A DNA stretch of 64,000 bases, taken from the NCBI RefSeq assembly GCF_901933205.1, contig NC_044590.1, positions 6,153,501 through 6,217,500 of the forward strand. Direction: 5' to 3'. A program made the translations under genes and the position numbers. Each line of letters begins with the position of its first letter. Position 1 is the stretch's first letter. The notes under the pieces are model-generated. The model searched no databases. It was not told the origin of the DNA and saw nothing but the letters and a program-made list of their open reading frames with translations. This document shows, piece after piece, positions 35,661 to 46,200 of this stretch. Origin of the DNA: Camarhynchus parvulus. Lineage: Eukaryota; Chordata; Aves; Passeriformes; Thraupidae.

Positions 35661-37269
35661 TGCGTTCCCAGTAGTCAACTTCTCATCCCGGGGAAGGTGG
35701 TTTACATTTTACATTATAGATGTAGGGATGGGAACAACAACATAAGGAAAAGTCCTAAAAGAAAACGGTAACTAAAACCGTTTAGGGGTTGTTTTAAGTG
35801 ATAAAAATGCAGGATTTTGCACTATGCATCTTTTCCTCCCAGAAAGAGCCATACTTTCCAGAAGTTAGCATCCCCTTTCCTTGAAAATGCTTGTTTCGCG
35901 GCGGTCCGGCCACCCCGGGAGGAGAAAGTCCCCGCCGAGCTGGAGAGAGGGAGGGAGGCTCTGGAGAGAGCCCCCGGCACAGAGCGGCAGGAAGGGCATT
36001 AGCACATCCCATCCCTGCCGCTGCCAGACGGGAGCATTAGCACTTGGATCGCAACTTTTCGGAAATAGCGAGGGAAAACACAGCCAGGCTGCAGCCCCAC
36101 GGGCTGGGAGAGGAGAGGGGGAGCGACACTTTTCTACCCAACGCTTTCCTCTGCACCCTCGTGCCGTGCCCAGCATCGCCGAGGCAATTAAGACTTCCCT
36201 GTCATCTTAATAAAGATTTCCAAAAAGATGCGGGAGCTCACAAATGGACAGAAACCCCAGGAGTCCTCAGAGAGCTGAGGCAGAGCCTGGCAGGGAAAGC
36301 TGAATCCTGCTGAGGATGCACTCTCCTGTGGGAAACTCCAGCTCCAGAGCTGCAGGGGCCCCGGGCTCCTCTCCTGCTCACCCCCATCCTGAATGGGTTC
36401 TGTGCAGGAAGGAGTGGGAAAAGCCTCTCAGACTGCCCAAAACCTGGCAAATTTATCTTGGGTGGGTACTGCCGGCAGCTCCGTGTCGCTCACAGGCCAT
36501 TGCAGGGCACACGGCAGGAAGGAAGGATTCGGTTTCCCCATCTCAGGAATTTTATTGATGAGAGGGCGGCAGAAATACTAATTTTAAACAGTTGAGGCCG
36601 CTTTGGAGGTTGTTAGGATGCCCATTTCCTTGGCTTGCCAGCCTGGTGTGCTCCTAAACCATTAACATAAAGGAGATATTCAGCAGAGAGTACTCCTGAA
36701 AAGCTGTTTTCTATCTCCTTTGGACACACCACGAAGACAGGGATATTTTACATCCTAAACCTTTGGCATTCAGAAATTCTATTAAACTCTTATCTGCAGG
36801 CAGCAGGCCTGGTGCTACACTGCATCTCCATTGTTCTGCACCCGCGATAGAATCAAAGGGAGGGCTGGGTGGACTCGGCTCCCCTCCGCTCACAATGCTG
36901 CCTGCTCCTCTCCACCGCTGCTTCATTTAGAGCCCTAATGCTAAAACTTGAGAAACAAAAGCACAATAGATTGGGCCGGGAGGCAGCAGGGAAGTGTGTT
37001 TACTTGCGTTTGCTCCTCCATAAATTGGAGCACACGCAGCCTGCATGGATATGAGCACACACATGTGCCTCCCCGAGCGTTAAGAGAGGGATTTTATTAC
37101 TGCTGCTGTTGCATTTATTAACACGCGACGCACCTACGAGCCCTAAGGCAGCTGACAGCTCTGATAGCATCCGGCTGAGCTCTGGGCTGCCAGAGGGTGT
37201 TTGGCTTTTCTTTGTTCCCAAACTCGCCAGACTTTCCCTCTGCTCTCCTCCCAAAATGCTGCAAAGGAG

Positions 37270-37500
37270 CGGCGCCTCTCCCGGAGTTTCTCACTGCTAC
37301 CAACTTTAGCAGCGGCAGGAATTCCCATCTCGCAGCCCCCAAATCCCTTCCTACCGCCAGAAAATCTCCGGCTTGGGCCAAAAGCCCCACAGCCCACGCT
37401 GGCGGAGCCCGCGGGGGAAGGCGAAGGCCACGCGTGGGCTCCGGGCGGCGGCGGGTCAGCACCACGGACAGCTCCGCCCGCTCCCTCCCGCGCAGTTTCG
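37270..37500. promoter_or_regulatory. small CpG-rich region containing the RE1 site
   Basis: CpG-dense block (GGCGCCTCTCCCGG, GCGGAGCCCGCGGGGG, CCGGGCGGCGGCGGG) about 230 bp long. It holds a REST site (next entry) and is part of the CpG cluster expected around the MYT1 start. Confidence 0.45.
37455..37475 (+). promoter_or_regulatory. RE1/NRSE silencer site (REST/NRSF binding)
   Basis: The 21-bp word starts GT and continues CAGCACCACGGACAGCTCC. It matches the canonical RE1 core (CAGCACC, two free bases, GGACAG, two free bases, CC) at every fixed position and differs from the full consensus only at the ends of the half-sites. REST represses neuronal genes in non-neural cells. A site at the CpG-rich 5' region of MYT1 fits its neural expression. 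Binding is inferred, but the motif match is very specific. Confidence 0.8.
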
Positions 37501-38659
37501 ACCTTTTAAAGCATTTTTCAGCCCTTCTAAAATACTGTTTCTCCCACGCGCACTCCCTAAACCTCTCCAGAGTCATTCCACAGCTGTGTTCAGGGAGGAG
37601 ATAATCATCGTGTGTTCCCAGGTCTCAAAGAGCCGTGGCTTCCCTAAAGGGAGCCGTGCAGCAAAGAGGTCTAAAATAGAAGTTCATGTTTTTTCATCTT
37701 CAGGGGGTTTAAGACGGGGGCTCCGAGAGTCCCTGCCTGCAGGCTGCCTGCAGAGCCGAACCCAGAGAGGATTTTTAAAAGCAAATTCCCTTCACGCCCC
37801 TCCCCTGCTCTCCATGCCATTTTTTCCCCCTCGTGTTTTCAGATCAAGCTCTTCAAGTTCGAAATTATTTAAAATAAAACTCCATTTGCTTGTGTAAACA
37901 CAGCCATAGACCCACGGCACTGTGTTCCATGGGCTTCTTTGAGTCTGTTTCAAAGAAAATTAGATCTCAAACTTTACGCATTTGTAATTGGCACCAACTT
38001 CTCCGGTTACCAGCTGGGGGTGAAAGATTTTTTTTTTCCTTGTTTCTTTCTGAAAGCTTCTATGCAGATGGGCTGGCTGCCTTAATGCCTCAGACTACAA
38101 TTAGTGCTGTTGTATGCCGAATAGAAATGGCCAGCATTAATATTGTATATGGAACAGCTGAAGGGTTGCGAAGAAACCTGCCCACTACAGGCCCCTGGCA
38201 GATGGAACAACATGCACAGGCACAAAAAAACTTTTAATAACCCTTTGCTCGCTCTCCAGCGCTCCCCTTCGCTCCGATTTGGGCGGGTCCTTCCCGAAGA
38301 GGCAATGCCTTTGTCTAAGCCAAATCTAGAGCTCTTTTCTCCCTGAAGGACAATAATTGGAGCAATCACCATCTTTTGCAAAAGGCACCTCGCATTATCC
38401 CAAAACTTCCTCCTTTGTGCCTCGGCTAATGCAGGCGCCGAAACACACACCCAGCTGAACGGGCACGAACTAACTTTTTATTTAATAACATCGCCCTCAC
38501 CCCTTTATTATCCAACACTGTGTAAGAGGGGTGGAAAAAGCCCATAAAGCCAAACCAAACCAGCCACCACCCCCTCGCCCAGCAAAACTGCGACCAGAAG
38601 CTGCAGAAAATAGGATTTTCTCCTCGTCCCCCTCCCCTGCGCTCCTCGTCCTTTGCAAT

Positions 38660-39470
38660 TAGGTGAAGCCCGCAGCAGCGGGGACAAAGCCCCGGGGGTG
38701 CCCCGGGGCAGCAGCACCGGGGGCCGCGCACCCCCCGCACCTGGAGCCCCTCGCAGCTGAGCCCGGAGCGGGGAGGGGCGAGGGTGACACCGGCACCTCG
38801 CTCGAGAAAGGCAAACCCGGGAGCCCTGCGCCCCGAAATGTCCTCGGGAGCCTCTTTCTACCGCCTAACGAGGGGAAAATACAATAAAACAAGGAACATA
38901 CTATAAAGCAAACTGTCCAGCAGGGTAGTTTGAGGGTCCGTATTCCCCCACCCTCGGCCACCGAGCCCCTTTGCCAAGGCGTGACTTCGGCAGAATTGCG
39001 AAACTCAAGAGTTTTAGAGGAGAGACGAGGGAGACACACTAAGGACTATCCTCCCTACACTCCCACCGCCCCCCCGCATCCGCCGGCGAACGGCTACGAA
39101 CCGAGGAAAGTCCCGCAGAGCTTCATCCTTGCCGGGTGGCGGTGGCTGCCGGGCCCGGGTGGCGGGGGCAGCGGGCGCGGAGCCGCCCGGGGTTACTCCA
39201 TCATCCCTGGCAAAAGTTCCCGTCCGGAGCAAAAACTTATGGGCGGCGGCGGCCAATGGGGCCGCGCCGCAAAATCCTCGCAGCGCACTCGGCGGCCAAT
39301 CCGCTCCCCCCGGGCCGGGGATGCGCGCCCCCCTCCCGGCTCTCCCGGCGCCTCCCGGCTCCGCTCCCTCCGGGCTGGCTGCGGGGGAAGCAGGGCAAAG
39401 GGACCCGTCCTCCCCGCGGGCGGGGGCTCCGCGCATCCCTCCTGCCCGTAATTAGGGGACAGCAGTGACA
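38660..39470. promoter_or_regulatory. strong CpG island with paired CCAAT boxes
   Basis: This is among the most CpG-dense DNA of the window, with GGGCGGCGGCGGCC, GCCGCGCCGC, GGGCGCGGAGCCGCCCGG and CCCGCGGGCGGGGGC. Two plus-strand CCAAT boxes (39253-39257 and 39296-39300) lie 43 bp apart in GC-rich context, the usual arrangement for NF-Y-driven promoters without a TATA box. It is a good candidate for the main or a distal MYT1 promoter, or for a divergent non-coding transcript. No clear donor was found on the minus strand just downstream. Confidence 0.55.
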
Positions 39471-39540
39471 GTGACATCCCAGCGCAGGGGGGTGGCGGGG
39501 CAGGCGCACAACCCCAGGAGAAGCATCCCCAGAGAACCCA

Positions 39541-39718
39541 GCCATGGAATGGTTTGGGTTGGAAGGGATATTAAAGATAATCTCATTCCAACCCCCTGCC
39601 ACAGGCAGGGACACCTTCCACAGACCAGGTTGCTCCAAGTCACATCCAACCTGACCTTGAGCACTTCCAGGGATCCAGGGGCAGCCACAGCTCCTCTGGG
39701 CACCCTGTGCACACCTGA
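39541..39718 (-). repeat. CR1 LINE 3' fragment
   Basis: Starts with GGAATGGTTTGGGTTGGAAG and continues through the reversed CR1 end (CCAACCCCCTGCCACAGGCA, CACCTTCCAC, CATCCAACCTGACCTTGAGC, CAGCCACAGCTCCTCTGGG). It lies right at the outer edge of the CpG island. Confidence 0.88.
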
Positions 39719-39849
39719 GCTCCCAGTTGACCCAGTGGACAGAGACAGAGGCCACTGCCCTGAGGACAACCCACAGGGCTCTGCAGAGCCATCAGTCACT
39801 GGACTCTCACATGCCCAAGTCAATTTATAAATTCACAAATCTGTTCATG

Positions 39850-40092
39850 GTCACATAGAGCTTGTTGGACACTTTGGTCGAGTCCAGGGTATACTGGGGA
39901 AGGGAAAGGGGGAGCTGGTTCTGGGAGAGATCCAGAATGGAAGAGGATGTCCCCCTGCCTCAAAGGACAGATGGCAACATTGGACTGAACTGATCCCAGC
40001 TGGAGAAAACTGGATACAGGCCAGCAAGCAATACTCTGATTGGCCTCCCAGATGGAAAAGCAGGGAAATAGTTACCAGGAAAAAAAAAAAAA

Positions 40093-40135
<43 letters not shown>

Positions 40136-40950
40136 TAAAACAGCTAGCCAGGGATAGCACTGAACTTTGATATCCCATTGGCTTAGAGGGCAAAGTGCTG
40201 TCTCTAGGTTGTGGACCCCCTGCTCCCAGCTCACCACCTGAGGTTAAAACAAAGCCAGCTCTTTCCGTGGATCAGCCCTGGCCTGAAGGGAAGGAAAAGT
40301 GTCATTTCTGAAAATGAGAGAGAGAAGGGATTTCCTGGTGAAAATTGATTGTCAGTGTAAAAACTCAGCACCTTCACCTGGATGGACAAATAAGTGCATT
40401 TACAAAAAGAGAACAAACCTGGCCCAGTCTCAGCTCCAGTAATTTGGGAAAGGGGAAAAGCCCTGAGCTTGGAGGGACAGTTGGCACCAGTAATAAGGAA
40501 GATGGGACAAAGCTGATGTTAACTGAGGGAGATTTGAAAGCAATTCATATCAGCAGGACATGCCTGCATATTCGGATTTTTTTTTTATCAACATAGTGGG
40601 GGATGCAGTTGGAATAAAGGTTGACAAAGTGTGCAGAAAAAGAGGAGAATTCACTCTTTGAGGCAAGACCCCAGGCCAAATTCTTTGTTGAATACATCTA
40701 ACTCCTTAATTCCAATTTCTTTGCAGGCAGAGGGCTGGAAGAGAGAGCAGGCAGGGACAACTTTGATGGGGGCTGTGAATATCAAAGTGCACCTTTTCTT
40801 CTACACATCCATCATGGTCTTCTGCTGGTCTCAGGGAGGGCTGAGAAAAATAACGATCACAATAATCATTATCATTGCCATTGGATTGAAAGTCAGGGGT
40901 TTGAGTCAAATTAAAAACCTAACTGTTGAATAGGGAGATATCCTCACTCT
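39850..40950. other. unassigned stretch, possibly old repeat DNA
   Basis: Between the CR1 copy and unique DNA lies about 1.1 kb that reads unlike its surroundings: purine-rich on the plus strand, with an internal (AAT)n array and poly-T. No LTR ends, target duplication or coding domain were recognised. It might be a degraded transposon. Confidence 0.2.
40080..40135 (+). repeat. A run plus (AAT)n microsatellite
   Basis: About 15 A residues followed by about 13 AAT units. It gives a Tyr-rich chance frame on the minus strand. The A run followed by AAT units could mark the tail of a retroposed sequence. Confidence 0.9.
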
Positions 40951-42099
40951 TAACAGGGCCTGGGTGAGGCAGCTGGGTCCTGCATCAGGCTGGATATGGT
41001 TTGGGAAAGGAGCTGGACTGGCCCCTTGTACAGCTCCATCTGACTGCACAGCTCTCCAGCAGAAAGGGGTGTGACACAGCCCGTTTGGGGACTGGCACCT
41101 CTTCCCTCTTTGAATTAGCAGCTCTGCCTTTGCAGAATATTCTGTGCTTTATTGTCCCTTCAATACCCACCTTGGAAGATGAGAGGTGACATTGCGGAGA
41201 GCTCTGCGCTTGGAAAATGACTTTCAGAATTATGTTCTGGCAATTTGAAACTTCCGCTCTCTCATCTTCAGCCTCTTGGGGCTTTAATGGGAGACAGCAA
41301 AGTGCCTCTTCCTCCTCCCCTCTTTTCTTTTCCTCCCCTGTTCTCCAGCAGCTGCAGCGGCCGGGATTCAGCAAGGTCACTCAACTCCATTGCTTCCTGC
41401 ATGCAGGAGTTCTCAAATTAAGGGGTGTTGGGAGCAGCCTGTCGAGATGAAACAGCCTTCACTGAGCTCCAGCAAGCAAGGAAACAAAACCCCTTCACAG
41501 TGGCTCCAGACTGCCTCACCTTCCCTGAGCATTAGCTGGGGGAAAAGGTAAAGGCACGGAGGAGCAAAAAGCAGGATAAAGAGTCTGCAAAGCTGCTGTC
41601 TTTTGTCTAGCAGAGCAAGCCCCAAAATTTTATTAGAGGCCTTGTGGCTGCAGCTGCCTCATCCACTCCTAGGTATTTTCATCAGCATCTCACTCTGGTT
41701 CTTTTTTCCCAAAATTCCTGCAGCTGCATCTCCTTTCCCCAGTTCAGCAGCAAGGCAGAGTTGGCCCCATCCATCCCCCAGTCTTGGAGCACAGTGCAGA
41801 GATGGGAGCTCATCCCTGTGAGGTGTGAGCTTGCCAGCAGTGTGATCCTCTTCCCAGGTGCCACTGGCCTTAGTCCTGTGCAGGCATTAAGGGGAGCAGA
41901 GGAGAACACAAATGGGAATGGAGAAGAATCGCAGAAACTCCACTAATATCTGGGTGGCTCCCTGCTGAGGGGCCTGGGAAGCCATGTGGCTCACACAGAA
42001 AAAGACCAAAGGAAATACTGTCCCTTTGTAGTCTGATTTCTGTTGATGCACTGCCAGACTGGGAGGGGGTTATTGTTTCATGTGTGCAGTTTTGCATCT

Positions 42100-42350
42100 G
42101 AAATAAATAAAATCACCAAGATATTTCTCTATGTACCCCGGCACCATCTCACCAACAGCCTAAATATCTCCCCCGGCCAATGGCAACCCCGGCTTTTCCA
42201 CAAAGGAGGGTATAGCTCCAATTATCTGTTGGCTGTTTTATTCTGTCTTAAATCCCTTTCATGGCTGCGTGAGGGAAAGCTGGAGAAGCCGTATGCAGAT
42301 ATTGTCAAGCTCAACTTGATAGGTACTGTCAAAACTGCCAGAGTGTGGTG
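42100..42350. promoter_or_regulatory. conserved-looking non-coding block
   Basis: Unique DNA with a CCAAT box in CCCCGGCCAATGGCAACC (ending at about 42188), GCTCCAATTATCTGTTGGC and GTATGCAGATATTGTCAAG. It could be an enhancer or a minor promoter, but conservation was not tested. Confidence 0.2.
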
Positions 42351-42863
42351 ACAATAAACATTTTAGCTGGCTAACAATTTGCTGCAAAAAGGGTTGACCC
42401 TGAAATCAAGTTCTGCTGTAATGAACACTTTGTCTCTAAATATTTGCATTTTTGCTGACAAGGTTCACTCTCCAGGAGATTTCCTCCGCCCGTGAACAAT
42501 CTGCCTTCACACGAGATGCAGGATGGATGCAGTTCCCTGAGCCAGTTCCTTATCTGGCATGAAGGAAGGATGAGCACATTCCCAAAATCAGCAGAGCCAC
42601 CGTGGAAGGGGGATGCCAAACCAGGGGCATTGCTCAGTTCCAGGGTGCTGATCCCCCTCTCTTTTCTGTCAGGTTCTGCAAGGCAGTGCAACACTGACAG
42701 CCCAAGGCTGGAATCAAGGCTTGTCCCTGCTTAACAGATGGGGAAATTGAGGCACGTGGTGATTCTGGATCGTATTTGGAATCTCTTTGCTGAGCTGGAG
42801 ACAGAGCAGCCAAAAAAGAGGCAGCCAAAGCAGACTGCCTGTTATCCATGGCTGCCCCAAAGC

Positions 42864-42917
42864 AGGAGGAGGAGGAGGAGGAGGAGGAGGAGGAGGAGGA
42901 GGACAACGACGACGATG
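42864..42917 (+). repeat. (GGA)n then (GAC)n triplet repeat
   Basis: About 12 GGA units followed by ACGACGACGATGA. It yields poly-Glu/Asp or poly-Arg chance frames but no gene context. Confidence 0.9.
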
Positions 42918-43092
42918 AAGCCATACTGGAACTCTCAGCAGCTCTGGTTTGGTGCCCACCTGCTCCATTCCTTCAAGCACATGGAGAGCTGGGGCTGCCC
43001 ACCCTCAGGAGCTGCTGCACTGAACCTTCCTCCATCCTCCTCAAGGTGATCTGACCAAAGTTACACAGAGAGCTCAGGCAGAGCTCAGTGCC

Positions 43093-43180
43093 AAGAATCT
43101 TCCTTAGCCCCAAAGCCAAAAATTTAAGGAATCTAAGGGAAGGCTAAGGAATCATCTTCCTCAGCCCCAAGGCCAAAAGC
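43093..43180 (+). repeat. imperfect direct duplication
   Basis: ATCTTCCTTAGCCCCAAAGC recurs about 60 bp later as ATCTTCCTCAGCCCCAAGGC, each followed by CAAAA, with AAGGAATC-type words between. It is a local duplication of roughly 60 bp. Confidence 0.6.
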
Positions 43181-43232
43181 CAGGCTGGCTGCAGGGTGTC
43201 AGAGATGAGGCTCAGAGCTCCCTTGCTGCAAA

Positions 43233-43292
43233 GGTTTATGTGTTTGAGGGTTAAATTTCCCAGGTTTATGTGTTGGAGGGTTAAATGTCCCA
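43233..43292 (+). repeat. 30-bp tandem duplication
   Basis: Two adjacent 30-bp units beginning GGTTTATGTGTT and ending TCCCA are identical at 28 of 30 positions. Confidence 0.9.
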
Positions 43293-46200
43293 GGATAACT
43301 CTGTCTTGGCAGCCAAGGGCTGATCACCACCCTGGTGTTTTTGTCTGCTCCTATTAATGATAGGCAAACAACTCTGCCTAATTCCCCAGGGACAAGGTGT
43401 CCAGCCTGGATCGGGTGGGGATTTACCTGCTCAGGGCATCTCTGTGGGATAAATGTCCTCCAGGGAGTCAAGAACCTCCTGTGCTCTGCACCACTATAGG
43501 GAAAAGCTGCAGAGTTTGGTCCCACAACCTCCAAGACACTGCATGTGGGAATGTTGTTGACAGCGAACAAGAGGGTCAGTGCATGGCCTCAAGCCTCCCA
43601 TGTGCCATTTGTCCCAAAGTCGAGCATGGGACAGAGAAATAGCCAGGGCAGGTTGCTGGTTTCTTGCTTAGGACTTCAGTATCCCAGTTCCACTGCTGCA
43701 ATTAATCCATAATATTGGGGGAAAAGTCCCCCACTGCACAGGTTTTCCCACAGAGGGAGATGTGAATTTCATTTCTACTCCTGGCACTGATTTTTGAGGG
43801 GGTGGCTGTGGGAAAGGGTCTTCATCCATTTTCCCTCCAACACTTGGCTTCTCTGTTTCAAATAAAAGGTGCTCAGAGCACATCCTGCCTCTTACTACAC
43901 CTATTAGCTGTGCTTTACAGGCTGGGGCTGTGATTTGCTTGAGACCCCTAAATTACTAGACAAGTCCTCAATAAATTGTAATAAATTGTGTTAAAACTTC
44001 TTACTGTTGCAGGAAACTGTGGTGGGGAGGAAACACAGAAAGAATCCTTATAGGTTTGCAAAAAAAGACACAAAGGGGAGGAAAGCACAGCTTATTTCAT
44101 TTTTATCTCCCTTTCCCCTCCCTGCTGCAAGGAAAGGCAATTTTCACTAGCACAGTGTTGTCATTTTGCCGAAGAAAAATTCACAGTTTTGGCCAGAGAG
44201 GAGTATTTTCTTTGATTTTTTTTTCACTCTGTTGGTGTCAGAGAGCTGTTGCATTTCTGGCAGTGGCAGTGGCTCTCTGCCTTGGAAGGCAGCCGGGCTC
44301 CTGCCTCGATGCTCTCTGGCTCTGCCATCCCACATGGTGCCTCCTCCCTGGGCTCAGCATGGCCTTCACCTCCCAGAGCAGGTCCCTTTGGCCAGGGCAG
44401 CACTGGAATGAGGAACATTTCAGAGCATCAGCCCTAGCTGGGTAATTTTGACACCAAAATGCAGCAAAGTGTAACAGAATTACTGTGCTGGTGTGAGGGG
44501 GCAGAGTTAAACATGGAGTTTTTCATTTAAAATGTTCAGAGAAATGCAAGGTCCTAAATGAGTAAACCAGGCACAAGCAGAGTAATTCATAACAGAGAGA
44601 GAACAAATGCCTGCTCTGCCCACATGAAGCCCTGTGAGGAAACATGAGTGATCCCCCATAAAACAAAACTTGCTGCAGTTGCCCACACCAAGAGGTGTAC
44701 CCACATCCTTGAAATCTTCTCCTTCTGACCCCTCTCAAGAACTTTATTCTGATTTTTTCCTCATGCATCTTGTTACAAGGGAGTAGCTCAGCACTGGCAA
44801 GCATCATCATCCTCACAGCTTTCCTGGGCTTCTCCCTCTCCTGGTGGACAGTCTAAAGTTATTCCTATTTTTCTCCTCCATTGTGAACTCTGGGAGCCAC
44901 TGGGGAGAAAGTAGCCTGGTTAAAGGCTGCAGGCTGAGCTCTTCCATTCTCCATTGACTATAAAGACACAATTTTCTCCTTTTCCTCTTCTTCCTGGTCT
45001 CATTCCCTGCTCTCAGGCACAGGAAAATTACCCCAGCTCTGAGACACACACCCTGAGCCCCTTTGCCAGCTGAGCTGTTTCACCCTGTCCTCGCCACCAC
45101 CCGTGCTGGGAAGCCCAGAAAGCACAAGGGAGGGATAATTACCAGCCCCAGCACTGCAGTGATAATTAATACCCTGCTAAAAGGAGCACTTGTCAGGTCA
45201 AGGAGCAGAGGGAGGGGTGGGAAAACAAACAGGTAAAAATCAAACCTGAGCAAAGGTTTGCTCTGAGGAAGGGGCTGGGACAGGGGGCAGGGGGAGCTGT
45301 GGGGTGCGGAGGTGCAGGGTGATGGGGATGGTGCCTGCAGAGCAGAGAAGGTGTTTACACCCATCAGTGACTGTCAGGGACATTTTCCATGTCATATCCC
45401 ATCCTCCCTTCATCACTAATGGGCTGAGAGCCAGGAAAATCCTGCAGCCAGCAATCCTGGAGCACAGCATCCCCACCCCTTTGGGGAAGTGAGGAGCGTT
45501 TCTTAGGGGAAAATTCCACCAAATTTTGCTGGTTCAGTCCCACAGGGAGGCTGAGCTTCCATTCTTGGGGCTCTCTGCCAGCTCCTGGCGCAGTTCTCTG
45601 AATTTAAGACTGATTTCACCATTTGGGGATGTCAGAGTCCACCTTTTAACTGAGGATGTAGAAGGAAATACCAAAGAAATAAAAATAACTCCATGGAAGC
45701 AATGGGAGACATTGAAACCTAAACTTCATAAATCTAAACTCAATAAATCTCAATAAACCAAAGGGGAGCATAAGAGAAATGAGGATGCCAGCCAGAGAAA
45801 TGTGAGCTTGGAGATCTCCTGCAGGAGAGACTTCCGGATATCTTTGGGCAAACAGGCTTGTTCTTTTTTCCCTTGGTCCCATCACCTGAATGCTCAGTAG
45901 AATTCCCCTGTACATGCAGAGTTTTGGCCCTTTTGCAACAACTGAGCTAAAGCAAAAGACAACCCAGAGCCATGGCAAGGGGTGAGAGAAACAGAGAAGC
46001 GCTGGCAAGGGAGAACAATATGTTTCCAGACTAGATTTAAAAAGAAATGTTATGTTAATACGAGTTTGGCGTCACACTGTCACAACACCATCAAAATGAC
46101 ATGCTGCCACCACTAATACGGCTGTTTGGGGAATATGCAACATGAACAAAAAAGCAATTTGCTCAGAAACAAACTGGGATGAGTCTATACTGTAAGAAAA

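Noticed and set aside
39960..40193. Tyr/Leu-rich minus-strand frames
   Set aside because: They translate the AAT microsatellite and the A run, with no gene context.
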